39,784 nt of DNA from Candidatus Scatousia excrementigallinarum (GCA_018711035.1 DVIU01000165.1:1-39784); one strand, 5' to 3'; positions 27,611 to 37,194 are shown, counted from the first letter of the stretch. Translations and numbers: made by a program. The notes: generated by a model not told the origin, from the sequence alone.

Positions 27611-27639
27611 TTGAATTTTATCAAAATATGTTTTATAAT
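27611..27639 (+). promoter_or_regulatory. Candidate promoter of the prepilin gene
   Basis: -35 TTGAAT (27611-27616), 17-bp spacer, -10 TATAAT (27634-27639). Confidence 0.65.
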
Positions 27640-27673
27640 AAATAAGGAAAGTATCATAAAAGGAGAGAAATGT

Positions 27674-28445
27674 ATGCTGAAATTCAATAATAATAATCTT
27701 TTCGGGGGGGGGGGCAGGTCTTTTAAGCTCTCCTGATAACTCTTTTAGGGTTATAGTGAAATATTTTGCCTTTACTCTGGCTGAGGTTTTAATAACTCTC
27801 GGTATAATTGGTATTGTTGCAGCTATGACGCTTCCAGCTATTATACAAAAACATAGAAATCAGGTAGTTGAAGCTAAACTAAAGAAATTTTATACCACTA
27901 TGAATCAGGCTGTCAGGATGGCAGAGGTTGAATATGGTGATATGCGATACTGGTGGGAAGACTTGAGCGGTGCTACGTTTGAAGAAGGGAAACCTGTTCC
28001 TGGTTCATCAGAAGCTGAAAAGTGGTTCAATAAATATCTGGGTAAGCATCTAAAAATTGTAAGACAAGAAATTCTTGCAGCAAGCGGCTCTTTTATTGTC
28101 TATTTTGCGGATGGTGGTGCTTTAAAGCAAATGAATAACGGTACAACAAGAGATTGGGTTTATTATCCAAATCCAAACAAATGTGAAATAAATCTAACCG
28201 CTGTAAATCGTAAAGGTGTAATCGGGACTTGCGGCTTTTCTTTTCAATTTAAGCCCGATGCTAATTCGGGGACATTTAAACGTATTTATCAGAAAGGGTT
28301 TGAGCCATGGGTGTATAACTGGGACGGTAAGGAAGAAACTTTAAAAGATGGATGTTATTCCGGCTCTGACCTTAATTTTTGTACTGAGATTATTCGTGCT
28401 AATAACTGGACAGTCCCAAAAGATTACCCATATAAAGTCCATTAA
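27674..28445 (+). CDS. Type IV prepilin-like protein; as assembled the ATG frame is broken at a G11 tract (ATG frame ends at 27736, main frame usable only from GTG 27756)
   Basis: RBS AGGAGAG (27661-27667) then ATG 27674, G11 at 27704-27714, then an uninterrupted frame into FAFTLAEVLITLGIIGIVAAMTLPAIIQKH if one G is removed. Confidence 0.75.
27704..27714 (+). repeat. Homopolymeric G11 tract
   Basis: ttc-GGGGGGGGGGG-caggtc in an AT-rich background. Confidence 0.95.
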
Positions 28446-28473
28446 AAAAGCGGCATTTATAGCCGCCTTTTTT
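28444..28473. terminator. Bidirectional terminator between convergent prepilin and pheS
   Basis: AAAAAAGCGGC-atttata-GCCGCCTTTTTT. Confidence 0.85.
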
Positions 28474-29506
28474 AGAATTGTTTTAAGAATCTGACGTCAT
28501 TGTTAAAGAATAATCGGATGTCGTCGATAGCATATTTGAGCATTGCAAGTCTTTCAACTCCCATTCCGAATGCAAATCCTGTATAAATTTCAGGATCGAT
28601 TCCCACACCTCTTAGTACGTTAGGATCAACCATTCCGCAGCCGAGAATTTCCAGCCAGCCTGTTCCAGAGCAAGTACGGCAGCCTTTGCCTTCACACATA
28701 ATACATTGTACATCAACTTCTGCTGAAGGTTCTGTAAATGGGAAGAAGCTGCTTCTAAATCTTGTAGGTCTGCTTGCTCCAAAATAAATTCTAATAAATT
28801 CGTTTAATACACCCTTTAAATCTCCAAATGTAATATCTTTGTCTACATATAGACCCTCAATTTGGTGGAAGAAGTTATTTTTACGTGCATTTATATTTTC
28901 GTTACGATAAACTCTGCCGGGTGCAATTACTCTGATTGGCGGTTTTTGTTCTTCCATAACATGAATTTGTGCACCTGAGGTCTGACTTCTTAATACAACA
29001 TTTTTTGCATTCAAAGTGTAGAAAGTATCCTGTACGTCTCTTGCGGGATGGTCTTTTGGAACATTAAGCATGTCGAAGTTAAAGTATTCTGTTTCAACTT
29101 CAGGTGATTGTGTATCCGGTACAACAGAGAAACCAAGACTTTGAAGACTTGACACAATTTCATTTGTTGTTGAAGTAATAGGATGTACTTTGCCGCGCGG
29201 AATAAATTTACCCGGTAAGGTTACGTCAATGCGATCTTTTACAAGTTTTTCGTCAAGTTCTTTTTTGTAAAATTCATTATGTTTTTCTTGAATTGAGGTT
29301 TCTAGTTTTCTGGTAATTTCATTAGCAAGTGAACCTACAATTCGTTTATCTTCATCAGATAAATTTTTAAGGTTTTTCTTTATTTCATTGAATTCGCCTT
29401 TTCTGCTTAAATATTTTGCTCTAATTTCATCTAAATCATTTATTGATTGTGCTTTTGATAAATCTTCATTTGCGCTTGCGTAAATTTTTTCCAGTTGTTC
29501 TTTCAT
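28472..29506 (-). CDS. pheS: Phenylalanine-tRNA ligase alpha subunit
   Basis: GKVHPITSTTNEI, TSGAQIHVME, HQIEGLYVD, SSFFPFTEPSAEVD, GCGMVDPNVL, GFAFGMGVERLAMLKY. Confidence 0.96.
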   Translation of the reverse strand: MKEQLEKIYASANEDLSKAQSINDLDEIRAKYLSRKGEFNEIKKNLKNLSDEDKRIVGSLANEITRKLETSIQEKHNEFYKKELDEKLVKDRIDVTLPGKFIPRGKVHPITSTTNEIVSSLQSLGFSVVPDTQSPEVETEYFNFDMLNVPKDHPARDVQDTFYTLNAKNVVLRSQTSGAQIHVMEEQKPPIRVIAPGRVYRNENINARKNNFFHQIEGLYVDKDITFGDLKGVLNEFIRIYFGASRPTRFRSSFFPFTEPSAEVDVQCIMCEGKGCRTCSGTGWLEILGCGMVDPNVLRGVGIDPEIYTGFAFGMGVERLAMLKYAIDDIRLFFNNDVRFLKQF

Positions 29507-29508
29507 TT

Positions 29509-30144
29509 CTATCCTCTTTTTACATAATGCATAATGTCGTTGTGTACTTTTTCATAGCCTATTGTTGTCGAAGGGCCGTGTCCAGGATAAACAATAGTGT
29601 TATCGGGCAAATTGAATAACTCGTTTACAATACTGTTAAGTAATTTTTTTGTATTACCTCCGTAAAGATCAGTTCTGCCAAAGCTGTCTTTAAACAGAGT
29701 ATCTCCTGAAAACAGATTTTTACCGATTAATAATGAAACTCCGCCTTCAGTATGACCAGGAGTTCTTATAACTTCAATTTCGTGTTTACCGAGTTTTAAT
29801 TCAATGCCTTCATCGTAAGTTTTGTCGTGAACAGGTATATCAATCACTTCTTGTCCAAAAAATCTTGCATGTTCGTTGATATTTTCAATTAAAATTAAAT
29901 CTTCTGCAGGAACAATAACTTCTGCCCCCAGTGCATTTTTCATATCATTAATTCCCAGAACGTGGTCGAAATGTCCATGAGTAATCAGAATATATTTAAC
30001 ATTCAGATTATTCATGTTCACTTCGTTTATAATTTCCTGTTTGTTCTCTGAGCAATCAATGAGTACAGCTTCGTTTGTGTCCTTATCAATTACAAGATAA
30101 TTGTTAGCATCAAAAGGGCCTGCTTCATACGTTTTTATAATCAT
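29509..30144 (-). CDS. MBL-fold metallo-hydrolase (glyoxalase II-like)
   Basis: ILITHGHFDHVLGI, VIRTPGHTEGGVSLLI, FSGDTLFKDSFGRTDL, VYPGHGPSTTIGYEK. Confidence 0.92.
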   Translation of the reverse strand: MIIKTYEAGPFDANNYLVIDKDTNEAVLIDCSENKQEIINEVNMNNLNVKYILITHGHFDHVLGINDMKNALGAEVIVPAEDLILIENINEHARFFGQEVIDIPVHDKTYDEGIELKLGKHEIEVIRTPGHTEGGVSLLIGKNLFSGDTLFKDSFGRTDLYGGNTKKLLNSIVNELFNLPDNTIVYPGHGPSTTIGYEKVHNDIMHYVKRG

Positions 30145-30146
30145 AA

Positions 30147-30968
30147 TCAGCTCCTTGTAAGCTCAAAAATAGCTTTGCATTTTGTAAATAATTCTTCGGC
30201 TTTATCAAGAGGAACCATGTTTGCCCCGTCACAAAGTGCTTTATCCGGCTCAGGGTGAATTTCAAAGAATAAAGCATCCGCACCGACGGCCATTGCTGCT
30301 TTTGCAAGAGTCGGAACGAATCTTCTGTCACCGCCTGATGAACAACCGTTAGCACCCGGCAATTGAACACTATGTGTAGCGTCAAATACTACAGGATAGC
30401 CGAAGTTTTGCATTATCGGTATTCCTCTAAAGTCTACGACAAGATTATTATAACCGAAAGTCGTTCCTCTATCTGTAATTAAAATGTTTTGGTTTCCGCT
30501 GTCTTCAACTTTTTTTATCAACGGGCCCATTTGCTCGGGTGCAAGGAACTGACCTTTTTTTATATTCACAATTTTACCTGTTTTTGCAGCCGCAACAAGT
30601 AAATCTGTTTGTCTGCATAAAAACGCCGGAATTTGCAATATATCTGCAACTTCTGAAACAGGGGCAGCCTGATCCGGAGTATGAATATCTGTAACTATAG
30701 GCAAATCAAAATTCTTTTTTATTTTCAAAAGCATTTCCAGCCCTTTTTCCATTCCGGGGCCTCTGAATGATGTAATTGATGAGCGGTTTGCTTTATCGAA
30801 TGATGATTTAAAAACGAAATTGATCTTCAGTTTTTCTGTAATTTCTTTTAATTTTTCGGCAGTTTGATTTAAAATATCCTGACTTTCTATTGCGCAAGGG
30901 CCGGCCAGAATCGTAAGTTTATCGCCGCCTATTTGAAAATTTCCTAATTTTATTCTCTTCATATTCAT
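30147..30968 (-). CDS. kdsA: 3-deoxy-8-phosphooctulonate (KDO-8-P) synthase
   Basis: LAGPCAIESQD, FKSSFDKANRSS, TDIHTPDQAAPVSEVADILQIPAFLCRQTDLL, ITDRGTTFGYNNLVVDFR, DATHSVQLPG. Confidence 0.95.
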   Translation of the reverse strand: MNMKRIKLGNFQIGGDKLTILAGPCAIESQDILNQTAEKLKEITEKLKINFVFKSSFDKANRSSITSFRGPGMEKGLEMLLKIKKNFDLPIVTDIHTPDQAAPVSEVADILQIPAFLCRQTDLLVAAAKTGKIVNIKKGQFLAPEQMGPLIKKVEDSGNQNILITDRGTTFGYNNLVVDFRGIPIMQNFGYPVVFDATHSVQLPGANGCSSGGDRRFVPTLAKAAMAVGADALFFEIHPEPDKALCDGANMVPLDKAEELFTKCKAIFELTRS

Positions 30969-31066
30969 ACGATTATTATAACAGTAAGAATTTACAAGTG
31001 CAAGTTTATGAGATTGTAATTTTTGGCTTACTGTGCTAAAATTCAGCTTATAGGAGAGAGTTTTTT

Positions 31067-32281
31067 ATGGAAAGCAAAATCAGTAAACTTAAAAATAATA
31101 CAGACTTTTTTTATAAGAAAAATGAAAACACGCCGCGTGTTGCGTTATGTTTAAATTTTTCTATTGAAGAACCTGAAAAAAGTGCAGGTATTCATGCACT
31201 AATGTCAAGATTATTTATGCAGGGTACAAAAAAACGTTCTGCCGGACAAATTGCAGAAGAACTTGACGCTTATGCAATTGAATTTTCTTCTGAATTAAAA
31301 CAGGATTATTTAAGATTTCGTTTTGTTTGTTTAAATGAAGATTTTGCAAAAGCTCTTGAAATTATGACTGATATAATTAAAAATTCTACGTTTGATGAAT
31401 TTGAAAAAGAACTTGCTAAAATGACAGGTGAGATTGTGGCAGAGCTTGATTCCCCGCGTGGGAAAGTTTCTGATGCGTATTATAAAACCATTTTTGAAAA
31501 TCATCCTTACGGTAATACTTACACAAAAATTCTTGAAAATGCGGAAAATATTACAAAACAGGATGTTATTGACGCTTATAGTAAAATTCTTAATGAGAGT
31601 AGAAAAGTGCTATCTTTTGTAGGGGATTTGGATATTGATTGCATTTTGCCGGAAATTGAAGAAAATTTGGGTACACTCCCTCCTTCTGTAGAAGATTACA
31701 GCGAAAAAGATATTCCGGTGTTGAATGAGAAGAAAATTAAAGAAATTATAAAACCTGATGCTAATCAAGCTCATCTTCTTCAGGGATGGATAGTTCCGAC
31801 TTATTTATCAAAAGACTATCCGGTGCTTGTCCTATTGAATATTATTCTGGGTGCTTCTGGACTTTCTTCCAGATTATTTTTAGAATTGCGGGATAAAAAA
31901 GGACTTGCTTATGTTGTTAGAAGTACATATGAACCATTTGACCTGTGCGGCAGTTTTTCTATATATATTGCAACAGAACCGAGAAATATAGAAGTTTCGC
32001 TGGCCGGATTTAAAGAAGAAATAGATAAAATTAAGAATATTGAAGTCAGCGAGGAAGAATTGCATAATGCTAAAAACAATATTATCGGTAAATGGGCCTT
32101 TATGCAGGAAACTAACAGCCAGCAGGCTTGTTTAATTGCTCATTACGGTATTCAGGGACTCGGATTTGATTTTAATGAAAAACTTAAAGAAAAAATCTTA
32201 TGTGTAACATCAAAACAAATTAAGGATTGCGCTAATAAATATTTTAATGACAATTATGTCCTTTCAGTTTTAAAGCCTTAA
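31067..32281 (+). CDS. M16-family peptidase-like protein, apparently lacking the zinc-binding HxxEH
   Basis: GIHALMSRLFMQGTKKRSAGQIAEELD aligns to the M16 active-site region. Central GASGLSSRLFLELRDKKGLAYVVRSTYEPF is a typical M16 C-domain signature. Confidence 0.88.
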   Translation: MESKISKLKNNTDFFYKKNENTPRVALCLNFSIEEPEKSAGIHALMSRLFMQGTKKRSAGQIAEELDAYAIEFSSELKQDYLRFRFVCLNEDFAKALEIMTDIIKNSTFDEFEKELAKMTGEIVAELDSPRGKVSDAYYKTIFENHPYGNTYTKILENAENITKQDVIDAYSKILNESRKVLSFVGDLDIDCILPEIEENLGTLPPSVEDYSEKDIPVLNEKKIKEIIKPDANQAHLLQGWIVPTYLSKDYPVLVLLNIILGASGLSSRLFLELRDKKGLAYVVRSTYEPFDLCGSFSIYIATEPRNIEVSLAGFKEEIDKIKNIEVSEEELHNAKNNIIGKWAFMQETNSQQACLIAHYGIQGLGFDFNEKLKEKILCVTSKQIKDCANKYFNDNYVLSVLKP

Positions 32282-32337
32282 CCTTATCAGGTAATAGTCC
32301 GGCGCGTACATTTAGGAAATAATATTTCCGAGTAGAG

Positions 32338-32898
32338 GTGCGCATTTTGAGATGTCTGTTGATTATAATTACTATTAATTTGCTGCTTTTTTTCGGCGGA
32401 AGCTATGCTCAATGCGTACAGAGCCTTTATCTCAGTGCAAGTTTTGATTCTCAAATAAACCGTATTCAAAACGATTTTTCCCAAATTTTGCCGCCAAAGA
32501 ATACAATAGCTTACACTAAAGTTCCACGCGGTCTTATTTTGAGTATAGCTGAAGAAGAATTTTTTGCTCCGCTTGAATATTCAATAAAACCTTCTGGCAA
32601 AAATATATTAAATAATATAATTTCAGTTTTACAAGAATATGATAATGACTGTGTTATAGAAAGTCATACCGATGAATCTTTGCCGCAAAACGCATTATAC
32701 TCGCAGGATTGGGAACTTTCAATCGCAAGAGCGAATGCTGTCGCAGATTATATCGTAAAAACCGGTAAAATTAAATCCGGTAGAATCTTTCCTGTCGGTT
32801 TTGGAGAAATGATGCCTTTTAAAGAAAATGTCTCAAAAAAAGGTTTTAGTGACAGACGGATAGACTTTGTTATATTTGATTATGATGTTACGCGATAA
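32338..32898 (+). CDS. OmpA C-terminal-like (peptidoglycan-associated) protein
   Basis: VIESHTDES…DWELSIARANAVADYIVKTG…PVGFGEMMP…DRRIDFVIF. N-terminal signal-like hydrophobic stretch. GTG start. Confidence 0.82.
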   Translation: MRILRCLLIIITINLLLFFGGSYAQCVQSLYLSASFDSQINRIQNDFSQILPPKNTIAYTKVPRGLILSIAEEEFFAPLEYSIKPSGKNILNNIISVLQEYDNDCVIESHTDESLPQNALYSQDWELSIARANAVADYIVKTGKIKSGRIFPVGFGEMMPFKENVSKKGFSDRRIDFVIFDYDVTR

Positions 32899-33715
32899 TA
32901 CTCTGACGCATACGTGAAGTTCTGTTTTCACTCAGGATATTTTTAAGCTTCATAATTGCCTGTGCATGAAGCTGGCAAACACGCGATTCTGACATATTTA
33001 TAGTAGCACCGATTTCTTTGAGAGTCATGTTTTCCTGATAGTAAAGAACCATTATGATACGTTCTCTTTCCGGCAGACGTTTAAGAGCTTTTTCAAGCTG
33101 CTGTTTTACATTTTTTTCTTCCATCTGTTCTTGTGGATTCAGTTTGTTGGTATCCTGAATAGTATCAATAATTTCTACACTATCGTCGGTGTTGCCTCTT
33201 TTATCATAAATGGATGTCATTGTTGTATCTTCTGACAAAATTTGTGTTACTTTTTCTGCATCCATATCTAAAAATTTGGCAACTTCTGCTGTCGTTGGCA
33301 TTCTGCCTAAGCTTTGCTTTAATTCTTCCTGAGCGTTTTTAATTTCTTTTAATTTTTTGCGAACGCTTCTCGGCAGGAAATCTTCGGAGCGGATTTTGTC
33401 TAAAATTGCTCCTCTTATTCTTATAAGAGCATAGGTTTCAAAGCGTGTATTTTTTTGCGGAGAATATCTTTCAATAGCATTAATTAATCCTTCAACACCG
33501 TAACCTGCAATATCTTCAATGGAAACGGTTGAAGGCAGCGTTACTTTTACTCTGCCCACTACATATCTTATCAGGTAAATATACTGTACAATTAAAGTAT
33601 CTCTAACTTCTTTGTTAGACTTATTTTTAAAGTATTCTCCCCACAGGGCGGTCAATTCTTCTTCTGAAAGCCTTTTGATGTTATTGTAAGATGTGAAATC
33701 AAAACTTTGATTCAT
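32888..33715 (-). CDS. RNA polymerase sigma factor, FliA/WhiG type
   Basis: LWGEYFKNKSNKEVRDTLIVQYIYLIRYVVGRVKVTLPSTVSIEDIAGYGVEGLINAIERY (region 2) and LPERERIIMVLYYQENMTLKEIGATINMSESRVCQLHAQAI (region 4). Confidence 0.9.
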   Translation of the reverse strand: MNQSFDFTSYNNIKRLSEEELTALWGEYFKNKSNKEVRDTLIVQYIYLIRYVVGRVKVTLPSTVSIEDIAGYGVEGLINAIERYSPQKNTRFETYALIRIRGAILDKIRSEDFLPRSVRKKLKEIKNAQEELKQSLGRMPTTAEVAKFLDMDAEKVTQILSEDTTMTSIYDKRGNTDDSVEIIDTIQDTNKLNPQEQMEEKNVKQQLEKALKRLPERERIIMVLYYQENMTLKEIGATINMSESRVCQLHAQAIMKLKNILSENRTSRMRQSIIA

Positions 33716-33838
33716 TAATTTACCCGATTATTAAAATTTCTTTACATTTCTATTCTATAACATCCGGGTTTTGCTACATCATTTAAAAAGAGGAAAAGTT
33801 TATAAATTACTAAAGTTTGTAGTGGATATAAACATGCC

Positions 33839-34783
33839 CTACAGTTCAAAAATTGTTTTATTAAATAATCTGAGGTAGGTTCCATTTTTGCTTATTCTCA
33901 TCTGGAAAATTTCCTGTCGGCAGTAGTGATTTTTATAAGGGGTAGATAATTTAACCTTGTTGTATTCTTTTGAAAACGGCAGATTATCCTGAGGCCTTTT
34001 CCAAGGTTTCAGCAGATAGTGTATAATAAGTGGCCGTTCTTTTTCTTCTTTATATGCTATTAGCTTTTCTTTCTGTTCATCATCTAACCTGCTCCAGGTA
34101 GATTTAAATATAACCATAAAATTATATTTAGGTTCGATGATTTTAACGTGGTCATGGCAGACATAATTTATACAATCCTGATCAGGAAAGGCAAACAAAT
34201 TATACTTTAAGCTGTCTATCATTTGTTCTTCTACCTTATTTTGACGCATTTCAGATAAATTCATTAAAAGCATTCCGCTGTTAAAATAGCGCTGCATGTC
34301 TGTATTATTCCAACCGCGGGTTTTTTTGAAATAATCTTTTATATCGACAGTATCGTTGCCCAGTTTTAATCTATTGTCAGTTTTTAAATCGCTCAGCATG
34401 CCGTAATCATTCACGGCCGCAAGATAATATCCATCAAGATTCTGGTTATAAAACTCTGACAAGTCTCCTGTTACAAAGGTATCTGCATCTAAAAATAATA
34501 TTCTGTCATCGTTACAAATAGAAGGCAGTCTCAAAGGAAAATATAAGGTTTTTGATTTCCAATTGCCCGTGAAAAGATTATTGAATTCATTAGACATATC
34601 TATCCAGTGATAAGATTCATTGTGGGCTTTTATCATTTCACTTATTTTTTTTATATCTGATTTTTTAAGATTATCGTACATCAGGTAAAATGTTACATTT
34701 TTGTTATGCAGTAATATTGATTTAATTGTCGTCGCGGCATATGCTGCAAAGTTTTTATCAAAGCCTAGTGCAATATTCATCAT
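33839..34783 (-). CDS. Family 8 glycosyltransferase
   Basis: GFDKNFAAYAATTIKSILLHNKNVTFYLMYDN…DDRILFLDADTFVTGDLSEFYN…FNSGMLLMNL…IIHYLLKPWKRP. Confidence 0.9.
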   Translation of the reverse strand: MMNIALGFDKNFAAYAATTIKSILLHNKNVTFYLMYDNLKKSDIKKISEMIKAHNESYHWIDMSNEFNNLFTGNWKSKTLYFPLRLPSICNDDRILFLDADTFVTGDLSEFYNQNLDGYYLAAVNDYGMLSDLKTDNRLKLGNDTVDIKDYFKKTRGWNNTDMQRYFNSGMLLMNLSEMRQNKVEEQMIDSLKYNLFAFPDQDCINYVCHDHVKIIEPKYNFMVIFKSTWSRLDDEQKEKLIAYKEEKERPLIIHYLLKPWKRPQDNLPFSKEYNKVKLSTPYKNHYCRQEIFQMRISKNGTYLRLFNKTIFEL

Positions 34784-35766
34784 TTTATTTCCTCATAAAC
34801 TTTATTCTGTTCTTTTTCTTTGAAAAATGTCTGTCCCAATATTGTTAAGTATTTTGCGTTTTTACTATAGCGGAATCTCCAAATTTCTTTTGAACTTGTA
34901 TGAAACTTGTAGGGTGTTTGTTTTTTTATTTCGTAAAACAAACTTTTGTAAGGGATTTTTTCTTCCGGTTCCATCCAAGGCTTTTTTATAAAGTGTACAA
35001 TCAGATGTTTCTTAGACTCATTATAGCCTGTTAGATATTCTTTTTTGATATCATCTGGAAGTTTTTGCAGTGTATGTGTTTTAAGAATAAGGAGGACATC
35101 ATCCATTGAAAAAAGTTTGATTTTATTTCTGCAAACATAATTATAGCAGTCTTGTTCATTGAATGTAAAGTCTATTCTATTAAAACTTTCGTACATTTTA
35201 TTTTCAATATTATCCTCTCGTAATGCTGTCAGATTTAGCAGAACAACTCCGCCGTTTATGTAGTTTTTAAAATCATTTATGTCATTATAATTAAATAATT
35301 TTTTATAATAATCAATGGCATTAAGGTTACCTTCTGTATTTGATTTTAAAAGGTCGTTGCGGATATATGTTGTTATCATGCCTAAATCCTGAGCTCCGGC
35401 AATATAATAACCATCCATATTTTGATTGTAGAAATTCTCAAGATTTCCAGTTACAATTACATCTGCATCAAGAAATAAAATACGATTATCCGGACAAAGT
35501 GAAGGTAATGCAACAGGAAAATATACTGTTTTTGACGGCCAATCTCCTGCGCTGAGGTGGTCAAATTTACCTGTCATATCTATCCATTCGGCAGAACAGT
35601 TTTCTCCTGATTTTATCAGTTTATCAATTTTTTTCATATCAACCTGTTTGAGATTATCAAACATTATGTAAAATTTGATATTTTTATTATGTAAAAGAAT
35701 TGATTTAATCGTGACCGCGGCATAAGGCGCGAAATTACTGTCAAAACCCATTGCAATATTCATCAT
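34780..35766 (-). CDS. Family 8 glycosyltransferase (paralog of 33839-34783)
   Basis: GFDSNFAPYAAVTIKSILLHNKNIKFYIMFDN…LFLDADVIVTGNLENFYN…INGGVVLLNL…IVHFIKKPWMEP. Confidence 0.9.
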   Translation of the reverse strand: MMNIAMGFDSNFAPYAAVTIKSILLHNKNIKFYIMFDNLKQVDMKKIDKLIKSGENCSAEWIDMTGKFDHLSAGDWPSKTVYFPVALPSLCPDNRILFLDADVIVTGNLENFYNQNMDGYYIAGAQDLGMITTYIRNDLLKSNTEGNLNAIDYYKKLFNYNDINDFKNYINGGVVLLNLTALREDNIENKMYESFNRIDFTFNEQDCYNYVCRNKIKLFSMDDVLLILKTHTLQKLPDDIKKEYLTGYNESKKHLIVHFIKKPWMEPEEKIPYKSLFYEIKKQTPYKFHTSSKEIWRFRYSKNAKYLTILGQTFFKEKEQNKVYEEIK

Positions 35767-37118
35767 TTTGTATGTTCTTCCTCTTTTTCTTCTACTTCTA
35801 CAGGTTTTCTAATAATTTCCAATTTGGTTATTCTTGCACCGTCAATTTCCTTAACATTAAATGTCAGGTTTTCAAACTGTACGGTATCTCCTACATTTGC
35901 AATCCGTCCGAGAAGTTTTACAACAAGACCGCCTATTGTATCAATATCTTCATCGTCAATTGCATCTTCCGGAATTTCAAAAAATTCTGCCAGTTCATCA
36001 AGTCTCATCATTGCATTGGCAATATATTTATTAGGTTCTATTTCTCTAATATCACATTCTTCTTCTTCATCAAATTCATCCTGCACTTCTCCGAAAATTT
36101 CTTCAAGAACATCTTCCAGTGTTATTAAACCGGATGTCCCGCCAAATTCATCAACTACAATTGCCATCTGGCCTTTTCTTTTTTTGAATTCAAGAACAAG
36201 ATTATCCATAGTAATTGTTTCCGGTACCAGTAAAACCTCTCTTAGAAGACTTTTTATAGGTCGTTCCTGATTTTTTATTGAAAGTGAGTATAAATCTTTT
36301 ACGTGAATTAAACCTGTTATGTGGTCAATATCTTCGCTATATACAGGATATCTTGTATACTGGCTTTCTGCCGCAAGGTTGTTTAAATCTTCAAAGCTCA
36401 TATCCTCAGGTATACAAACCATATCTGTACGGGGGATCATTACCTGTTTTGCCGTTAAATCAGAAAATTTGAATACATTATGGAGCATATCTTTTTCTGT
36501 TTCATTCAGCACGCCGCCGTTATAGCTTGCATTTACGAGCATATCAAGTTCTTCTGTCGAGTGAACAAGAGACCCCTTATGAGAGTGAGGTATGTGAAAC
36601 ATTTGAAGCAGTGAATTTCCAAAGCCGTTCAAAAGCCATATAAACGGGTTAAATATTGTTGTAATAATCTGCATCGGTCTTGCAACTACAAGTGCAGTTT
36701 TTTCTGTATATTCAAGCGCGATTGATTTAGGCACCAATTCCCCGATAACAACGTGAAGAAATGTAATCAATGCAAATGATATTGATACTGAAACTGTGTG
36801 GGTTGCGATATTTTGACTGATTCCCGGCAGGAATGAGAATAAAGGTTCAATGATTCTGGCAAGAGTTCCCTCTCCTACCCAACCTAAGCCGATACTTGAG
36901 ATTGTAACACCCAGTTGAACCGCTGCAATAAATTTATCTAAGTCTTTTAATGCTTCAAGTGCTATTTTTGCATTGAAATTCCCTTCTTTTACAAGTTGTT
37001 CAATACGTGTTTTACGTACTTTTACCATTGCAAATTCTGATGCTACAAAAAAACCGTTTGAAAATAACAAAAATATTATTACAAACAAATTAAATGCTAT
37101 ATTGCCCGTCTCATCCAT
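35763..37118 (-). CDS. DUF21/CBS/CorC-HlyC domain membrane protein (hemolysin-like transporter)
   Basis: N-terminal DUF21 TM region, CBS pair (VMIPRTDMVCI…YTRYPVYSEDIDHITGLIHVKDL), FGGTSGLITLEDVLEEIFGEVQDEFDEE and C-terminal CorC_HlyC domain. Confidence 0.93.
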   Translation of the reverse strand: MDETGNIAFNLFVIIFLLFSNGFFVASEFAMVKVRKTRIEQLVKEGNFNAKIALEALKDLDKFIAAVQLGVTISSIGLGWVGEGTLARIIEPLFSFLPGISQNIATHTVSVSISFALITFLHVVIGELVPKSIALEYTEKTALVVARPMQIITTIFNPFIWLLNGFGNSLLQMFHIPHSHKGSLVHSTEELDMLVNASYNGGVLNETEKDMLHNVFKFSDLTAKQVMIPRTDMVCIPEDMSFEDLNNLAAESQYTRYPVYSEDIDHITGLIHVKDLYSLSIKNQERPIKSLLREVLLVPETITMDNLVLEFKKRKGQMAIVVDEFGGTSGLITLEDVLEEIFGEVQDEFDEEEECDIREIEPNKYIANAMMRLDELAEFFEIPEDAIDDEDIDTIGGLVVKLLGRIANVGDTVQFENLTFNVKEIDGARITKLEIIRKPVEVEEKEEEHTK

Positions 37119-37194
37119 TATTATATTGTTTCCTTTTATATATTCTTACTTATAAGTGTAATTATAATATTATTAATAAAAAAATGCAAGAATG

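Noticed and set aside
30125-30385. 86-aa minus ORF overlapping kdsA and the MBL gene
   Set aside because: Alternative frame of two well-supported adjacent genes; no independent evidence.
35824-36270. 148-aa plus-strand ORF opposite the CorC-like gene
   Set aside because: Ser-rich shadow ORF antisense to a well-supported CDS; no RBS or family features.
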